The notes below the pieces were generated by a model. It searched no databases and had not been told where the DNA came from. It was given only the letters and a program-made list of their open reading frames with translations. Source: Chara braunii (taxonomy: Eukaryota > Streptophyta > Charophyceae > Charales > Characeae). From it: DNA of 36,360 nucleotides. The stretch lies in NCBI GenBank assembly GCA_003427395.1, contig BFEA01000507.1:48844-85203 (forward strand), written 5' to 3'. Of this stretch, positions 30,308 through 36,360 are shown piece by piece. A program made the position numbers and the translations under genes. Positions within the stretch are counted from its first letter, which is position 1. Each line of letters opens with the position of its first letter.

Positions 30308-32003
30308 CCTGATAGGCAAACCGGACTTTATACTGTTTCTGGGGACGACCTCTACCTCCTGCCCTAAACACATCCTCTTCTACAATGCCGTCTATGTCAT
30401 AGCTTCCATCCATATCCGGTGGGATCATGGATCTCCTGGAAGGGAACTGTTGACTAGTGACACACGGCAGCAGCTTTGAAGCATGGAACACAGGGTATGT
30501 GTGGAGGTGTGCTGGAATCTCAATGCTGTAGGACGGTCCATCCTCTCCGCCCTTGACTTCTAGAANCGGCCACGGTCCTCTATATGCTGGCAGCAACTTT
30601 TGCGAGATGTTTTCTTCCGGTGCAAACTCTTTTGCCTTGACCCAGACTAAGTCGCCTACTTGAAACTGTGATGGGCGACGGTGCTTGTTAGCCTGCTCTA
30701 TCATTCTGCTCTGGGCCTTCCGAAGGTTCTCAACAACAGTGGCTAACTCCTTTTCGTGCTGTATCGCAAACTCCCTGGTACCGGGCAGTAATCTGTGAAT
30801 CTGATCCCGGTTCAGTCCTTCGAACGGTCTGCGCGGTCTAAAGGACTTGTGCAACTCATTGGGAGTGTGGCAGGTGGATAGATGCATGCTGTTGTTGTAT
30901 GCACTAGCTACCTTAGGCAACATCTCATCCCAGTTAATCTGCTCTGGTCTAATGTACATGCGCAGAACTTGCTGTAGGATCTTGTTCATCTGTTCTGTCT
31001 GACCGTTAGTCTCTGGGTGACGGCCAGACGACATTAACAATTTAGATCCGTAGACTCTCATGAGTTCTTGCCAGTTCTGGCTGGTGAAACGACTATCTCT
31101 ATCACTAACTATTGACAATGGGATTCCATTCTCACTAACCCAAAAGTAAAAGAACTTCTGTATTACTAAATCGGTACGTGCCTCTGCAGGCAANGGAACA
31201 AAAACTGCATACTTACTAAAATGGTCGACTATGACCATGACTTGGCTCTTACCATGTCTGCTCTTGACCGTGTCCATGAAGTCTATAGACACTGAGTCTC
31301 CCGGCTGATCCGGAATAGGCAAGGGTCTGAGAAGACCTAGGGGTGCGCGTGTAGTAGACTTATTCCTCTGGCACACTTTACAACCGCGGACATACTCTAT
31401 GGAGTCATTCTTCATCCCTGGCCAGGTATACGCACGCATCAGGTTGGCTGATGTCTTTTGCCAACCGAAATGCCCTTCAGTATCGTGGCATTCCCTTAGA
31501 ATCAGACTACGAATCTCTTCGCTGTTGGGAATGCACAGGCGATCAAACACATTAGTCTTCTCAAACAGCAACCCGTCTGTAGTGCGGTAATCTGGTTCGG
31601 TCTTTGGGGCCTCTCTAACTCTCTTTAGGAGGTCACTATAGATAGGGTCCTGCGTATACGCTTGTCTCACTTTCTCCTGCAGGCCTCTCCCTATATCCAG
31701 ATAGTGTACTACGGCTCCAAAGTAGTCTGATTTCCTACTCAGAGCATCCGCAACTACGTTGTACTTGGCCTTCACTGGTTTGAGCTCAAAGTCGAATTGG
31801 TCTATCTCTGCGGCCCACCTACTCAACTTAGGTGTCATCTTGGCCTGTGTCTTCAACCAACGGAGTGTCTCGTGGTCGGAATACACTTTGAAGTGCCTCC
31901 CAAGCAGATAGTGCTTCCAATGGTCTAAAGCCTGCCTGAGAGCGTAGAGCTCTCTATCGTACGTGGAGGTAGCGACCTTCTCACAGGGCATCCTCGCTGA
32001 CAT
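30141..32003 (-). pseudogene. pol 3' part: RNase H, integrase, chromodomain
   Basis: An open frame of 620 codons. Residues 1-90 finish RNase H (YDRELYALRQAL, VYSDHETL, VVADALSR). The integrase zinc finger has H173, H178, C208 and C211. The catalytic core has D241, D301 and E337, with the expected spacing of 60 then 36. At 447-513 lies the C-terminal integrase domain (FQVGDLVWVK to FHASKLLP). At about 536-592 is a chromodomain-like segment (QYKVRFAYQEPEDDRWFTKA), which in chromoviruses directs insertion to chosen chromatin. The first Met is only the first after a stop at 32037, not a true start. Two residues are unknown because of Ns. The last about 24 residues are altered by the 94-bp duplication. 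Confidence 0.93.
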
Positions 32004-32036
32004 GAACTCTACGGGTCTATAGCCATTGCCGTCGTC

Positions 32037-33690
32037 TTACTGCAACACGGCGCCTATCCCATACTGACATGCGTCCGTGGTAACGACAAATGGCAAGGAC
32101 GGATCTGCTACTTTGAGGACAGGATATTCTATTAACGCGCGCTTTAACTTTTTGAGCGCAGACGTACAGTCTTTGTTCCATTGCCAGATTGCCTCTTTCT
32201 TCAGCAACCTGCGCAAGGGAGCGGCGATAGTAGAGAAGTTCCTTACGAACTTCCTATAGTAGTTAGCTAAGCCTAGGAACGACCGCAACTCTGTCAATGT
32301 GCGGGGCGCCGGCCAATCTCTAATCGCCGCTATCTTGCTGTCGTCGGGCTTAATGCCATCACCGCCTAATACGTGGCCCAAGTACAGGACTTGCGTTTTG
32401 GCCCACTCGCACTTCTTCGCATTGATCTTGAAGTTAGCCTCTCTAAGCTTCCCCAAGACCTGCCTCAGATGACCCTAGTGCTCCTGAAGAGTCTTACTAA
32501 AGACTAGGATATCATCTAAGTAGACTACTTCAAATTTATCTTACCACGGTCTAAACAGGTTATTCATACAACGCTGAAAAGTAGCTGGCGCATTGGTTAG
32601 TCCAAAGGGCATTACTATAAACTCATAATGCCCATATCTAGTCCGGAACGCAGTCTTGTATTGATCATCAGGATGAACCTATGGTATCCGGACTTTAAGT
32701 CTATCTTAGAGAAATACTTACAACCGTGTACCTAATCTAAAAGATCGTCTATCCTGGGCAGCGGCTCAGCGTTCTTTACTGTGATCGCGTTCAAACCCCT
32801 ATAGTCTATACACATACGAACTTCTCCTTCCTTCTTGGGGACAAACAAAACGGGTGCTCCGAAAGGAGATGAACTGGGCCTGATCCAAACTTTCTCAAGG
32901 AGTTCGTCTAACTGCTTGCGAAGCTCCTCTAACTCTCTAGGGGACATCCTGTAGACTGCACCCTTAGGAGTTATACTACCAGGCTCTATCTCTATCCTAT
33001 GCTGGATGGGTCGCGGCACTACTCCTGTCGGCGACTCGGTCAAATCCTGGAACTCTTCCAGCAGCTTGGCAATTGTTGGATCTGTGGAACTATCCTTTTC
33101 CTGGCCCTTAGTGACAGGTCTAACATAAACTACAAAGACCTGATCTTCTAACTGCTCCTTTCTGACTAATCGCGCGAACGCGGGAGCACAATGTGCCAAG
33201 GTGTTGTCTACACTCGACACGTGGAACAAGCGGGCAGTCTTAACTTCGCCCGCCGGACTAGGGAGCCTACACTCATGCTCTCTCAAATGAAGTGTGGTCC
33301 CTGCTGCCTCTCCCCAATCCATTCCCAACACTATATCAAAAGGAAGGTCATCTTGTACGAGGAGAGTCAGGGAATGGAGAACTTTCTCCACCTTCCCATC
33401 CTTCTCTTGGCGAATCGTGCGGTTGTCTGCGAGGACATTGACTGTGGGGTCTACTAAACTTGGACCTTTAGTCCTAGCCTCAGCTTCTTCAACGCCCTAC
33501 GGCTAATATAACTACGGGTAGCCCTGAGTCTATGAGGGCCCCTACTCTACTCCTAAACACCTCTACATCTACTAAGATCAGCTGTCCCTTACTCTCCTTT
33601 TTCATTTTGGCCTAGGCTGGCATCCTCTCCTTTAACTCTTCTGCCACACCTGTGAGGGACGTGCCTAAAGAGACGCTAACACAAGCAATC
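32037..33690 (-). pseudogene. pol 5' part: protease, reverse transcriptase, start of RNase H; broken
   Basis: Retropepsin is seen as ALIDSG (near 33510-33530), then, one frame off, the [11 protein letters not shown]-like stretch, then [11 protein letters not shown]. Reverse transcriptase follows: [50 protein letters not shown], then after a frameshift [18 protein letters not shown] and the active site YLDDILVFSK (about 32500-32527). RNase H starts with TTDACQYGIGAVLQ. In-frame stops lie at 33612, 32732, 32541, 32475 and 32037. Frameshifts lie after DSG, after the KVQV-like segment, and near 32676-32686, where about seven bases seem lost. No functional enzyme can be made from this copy. Confidence 0.9.
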
Positions 33691-33867
33691 TCTGGACAGC
33701 TATCTAGGCACGGTTCTGCAACCTGTGCCATAGGCTCATGTGGGTTGGAGTGTCTTGTTCGCGCGCGCTCACTTCTCCACATGGCCTTGAAGTAGGGGCA
33801 GTTGCAACCCCTACTGGCGGATGCCTTTTGACTGCTGGGCAGCCCAACGGGCCTGTCTATGCTTAGG

Positions 33868-33909
33868 ACAAAATTTAATTACGTGCGCCGGGTCACCACA
33901 AAATACGCA
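33868..33909 (-). pseudogene. Gag CCHC zinc knuckle
   Basis: Minus-strand frame reads CVFCGDPAHVIKFC, an exact C-x2-C-x4-H-x4-C knuckle that in gag binds packaged RNA. It lies in a different frame from both the gag body and the protease linker, so frameshifts flank it. Confidence 0.88.
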
Positions 33910-34073
33910 CTGACCCATGGTTACGCGTTTCCTGCCATAATTGCTGGTCCAAGCCTAAGTCTTCCTAGGGCCTGCCCTGTGGCAAGCCTGGGTGCCAACC
34001 TCCTTGAGGTGCCCTTCCACCTCTTCGTTGTGGGGACCGATTACCCTGGCGATTTGACGGGGGACCTTGACCC

Positions 34074-35213
34074 CTACCTCCCGCTTGGCGGTTTCCCTGT
34101 CCGCCAACCCCCCTGTGCGCCCAGTCCTCGGCCTCCCATGGCCTGGCCCCTTTGGCACTGGCCTCCTCCTCCTCCTTGTGGCCTCCCTCCAGCCGCGACA
34201 GCAGCGTAAGACCTCCCCTGCCCCACACTACTGCCATCATCTTCAAGGCCCCACTCAATCTGGTCATATGGGACCTCATCGGTACCACCTTCTTCTAATG
34301 CCAGAATCATGTGATCCTTGGCCTTTACTTGGCCTGAGATGGTACAATTCTTCCCCTTCTTCCCCTTCTCTAAGTCCTTATGCCAGAAAGTGGTAACTGG
34401 CATAGACTTCGACTCATACAGGGCGACTTCGCGACTCAATTGATCGTATGTGATGCTGGCCTGCTGAGACTTGTCAAAGAAATGCCCACGTAGGGCCTCT
34501 GGAATGGCACGATAAAACAACTGAACCAGCTGGGGCTCAGTGACCCCATGGTCCGGGACGGCTACCAAGCCGTCCATGGTACCCTTGAGTGCCTTGGCAC
34601 TCCTCCACTGCCGTGAGTGGATCGTTTGAAGCTTGTCAGAGGCTCTTATGCCTCTCGTTGGGTCAGCGAAACGCTCCTTGAGGAGCCTGAGGAATTGGGA
34701 ATGAGGGGTGACTTTAGAATATGCAACCAGGTTGTTTTCACAACCGGCTGTACGCGCGAGAGACCTGGCGAAGCTAGCCGCTTCGTCCTTCAGGGCCTGG
34801 AAGGCCACGAGGACTTGCTCCTCCATCAGGATATGCTGTAAATAAATGTAACCATTGACACTGGCCTCCCAGTTGTCAGAGTTCTCGTCCTTCTTCCCCC
34901 CGTACGCGTCTGGGAACTTAAGTTTCACTGGGTCCTTACGGGGTCTGGCCTCTCCTTCTACAGCGGCTGCAGCTTTGGCACCCTGAATGGCGCCCTCACA
35001 AAACTTCCCTACGTTGTCTCTCAATTGCTTGACTTCATCCCCAATATGGGTGACGATTTCGCGCGCAAAATCCCTGAACCCGGACCGCATGGCACTCAAC
35101 GCTACATCCTGGCTCCAGCTTGCCTGGCGCTCCTCCATCCAGGCCTTGCTCAACACCTCTAGATAGCCCAGTACTTTGTCCCACTTGGCCTTATCATCTG
35201 GCTGGGCCAGCAC
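34074..35213 (-). pseudogene. gag capsid-region fragment
   Basis: A 379-codon open frame. It has a charged N-terminal helical part, then at about residues 95-275 a Retrotrans_gag-like capsid region (KLKFPDAYGG, FLRLLKERFADPTRG, LVQLFYRAIPEALRGHFFDK). A Gly/Arg/Gln-rich tail follows at about 340-379. The RG-rich tail continues in another frame toward the zinc knuckle. The frame has no ATG: its first possible start is a GTG at 35213, and a stop lies 15 bases further upstream, so the true N-terminus has been lost or shifted. Confidence 0.85.
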
Positions 35214-36360
35214 CTCACCACGTAGACGTCAACCCCTGACTGACAGACCTACTGACTCAATCTAAAGACTCATTGAATCCTGACAGGGATCCTGTCAACT
35301 GTGGTATCTAGCCTAGACCTACACTATGGCTGTCACTACTGAACCAGTGGCTGATCAGGAGGCATTTAAGGAGATCCCCCGTAACTCCTCAAGAATTCTT
35401 TAACGTCGCAGAGAGGACGACGTGATCAGGTTGGTTCTGCCTATGCTTTCAGCCCACAACTCAGCCTTTCCGGCCTACTGTGCAACACCGAGCAGCCCGC
35501 CGGTCTGTACCGGTCCTTGGGAGGGTTCGTATCCCCCGGGACAGTCGAGTCGTCAGACACAGATCATCAGTCTTACTTGGTCTGGTAGGGGAGTGGTTCC
35601 AACAGGCCCTCAACACTTAAAGACGGCCTCCGTTTCAGCCTGCAGCTTGGAGTTCAGCCCCTCTACACTGAAACTGAACAGACCTGCCGGACAGTACCGG
35701 TCATTGGGCTAGACGAGTTGTTTAACGAGCGCTCGCCGCTCATGCCCAGGTCTCCAGATACCAGAGTAGAGATTAGTCCTACTGAGTCCCGTGCAGGTTT
35801 GGCAGCAAGGCCCTATCCTTCATCCACAGAGTTCTATGACCTAGGACAGAAGAGACTCAATGCAGAAAGAATAGACAGACAGACTGTACTCAGCAAGTAC
35901 CAAGGGGTATNTGCACATCCATAGGGCAAGGGCAGGCTAAGGGCTTGGCGAGATGTTACCAACTCCAGCTTGGTCAAAGTCTTGGTCAACGCCTTGGTCA
36001 ATGGCCTTGGTCAACGCCGGTCAATGCTGCTATGACCCTCGGTCAACTTCGGTCAACTCCGGTCAACGCCTCCGGTCAACCCTCTCGGTCAACTCCCCGG
36101 ACAGCTATGGCTGCCGGCACTTCTTCCTTGCCACTCCCCTTCTTCTTCCTTACCTCCCTCGTCGCCTTTCCCCCGCTGTCTTCTTCTTTATCTTTTTTTT
36201 TTTCTTTTTTTTTTGTGTCGGCCTCCTCTTCTTCTCCTAGCTATGGCTGCTTCTCTCCCTGCTCGGTCTCTCCCCCTCTGTCCTTCTCCCTCCTACTTCG
36301 TCACTCCGTGGTACCGGCTCTGCGGCTATGGCCGCTGTCTTTCTTCTTCGTGGACTGCGC
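35214..36360 (-). other. Leader side of the retrotransposon, unassigned
   Basis: No similarity to the 3' LTR is seen here. It contains a pair of related segments (gccggtctgtaccggtcctt at 35499 and a variant near 35687), the ggtcaa array at 35972-36092, a T-rich run (36193-36214) and pyrimidine-rich DNA to the end. It may be a long 5' untranslated region or another nested element. Confidence 0.5.
35972..36092 (-). promoter_or_regulatory. Array of ten TTGACC (W-box core) motifs
   Basis: ggtcaa occurs ten times in 121 bases at irregular spacings of 10 to 22, mostly as ggtcaac. On the minus strand (the element's sense) each is TTGACC, the core recognised by plant WRKY factors. Because the array is a degenerate tandem repeat, this may be chance; regulation is only an inference. 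Confidence 0.45.

Larger units (their letters stand above)
28739..36360 (-). mobile_element. Ty3/gypsy chromovirus-type LTR retrotransposon, decayed, right end open
   Basis: On the minus strand the order is gag, CCHC knuckle, protease, reverse transcriptase, RNase H, integrase, chromodomain, polypurine tract and 3' LTR. Integrase after reverse transcriptase is the Ty3/gypsy order, and the chromodomain marks the chromovirus branch. The 3' LTR ends at 28739. No 5' LTR or clear tRNA primer-binding site appears up to 36360, so the element is either cut by the window edge or truncated. It is antisense to THO2. Single Ns at 29259, 30056, 30566, 31194 and 35911 suggest a consensus built from several copies. 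Confidence 0.9.

Noticed and set aside
30141-33690. A variant genetic code with TAA/TAG read as glutamine, as in some ulvophyte algae
   Set aside because: All retroelement stops fall at glutamine sites, but the about 26 glutamines of the 20 THO2 exons are all CAA or CAG, with no TAR. A true TAR=Gln genome would use TAR often in host genes. Decay explains the pattern.
35214-36360. 5' LTR of the retrotransposon
   Set aside because: No stretch matches the 3' LTR, and no clear tRNA primer-binding site was found next to gag.
1-36360. CRISPR array, bacterial operons or prophage
   Set aside because: Spliced genes, microsatellites and LTR/SINE elements show plain eukaryotic nuclear DNA. The tandem repeats lack spacer structure.

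Overview
This window is nuclear DNA from a streptophyte plant or alga. One large split gene on the + strand fills the first 28.6 kb, and a decayed LTR retrotransposon on the - strand fills the last 7.6 kb. The gene encodes the THO complex subunit THO2/THOC2, a part of the mRNA export and TREX machinery. Twenty consecutive exons join in perfect phase into 816 codons that closely follow plant THO2. Both ends of the gene lie outside the interpretable part: the N-terminal exons are left of base 1, and the C-terminal tail is beyond the retrotransposon. Coding DNA is under 9 % of the gene. The long introns, the many CA/GA/GT microsatellites and the chromodomain-bearing Ty3/gypsy element fit a charophyte alga such as Chara. 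That species guess is an inference.

The introns hold most of the accessory content. Intron 2 has a 193-bp inverted pair of tRNA-like (SINE-like) repeats. Intron 3 has short false duplications bounded by Nextera mate-pair junction adapter, so they are assembly artefacts. Intron 11 has a tRNA-derived SINE with target-site duplications. Intron 12 has a small Cys-rich locus with two RING-like motifs in shifted frames. Intron 18 has a U6 snRNA retrocopy with a poly(A) tail and 15-bp target-site duplications. Introns 1, 4, 7, 8, 9, 13, 17 and 18 each carry a recent local tandem duplication of 50 to 245 bp.

The retrotransposon reads leftward. From right to left it has a gag fragment, a CCHC zinc knuckle, protease with its DSG motif, reverse transcriptase with YLDD, RNase H, integrase with HHCC and DDE residues, a chromodomain, a polypurine tract and the 3' LTR. 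It is dead: at least five in-frame stops all sit where glutamine is expected (C to T on the coding strand), and there are several frameshifts. Its 3' LTR appears twice around a single N, probably because different copies were merged in assembly. No matching 5' LTR is in the window. The element apparently lies antisense within a THO2 intron, since the THO2 reading frame is still open at exon 20 and the conserved C-terminal part has not yet appeared.
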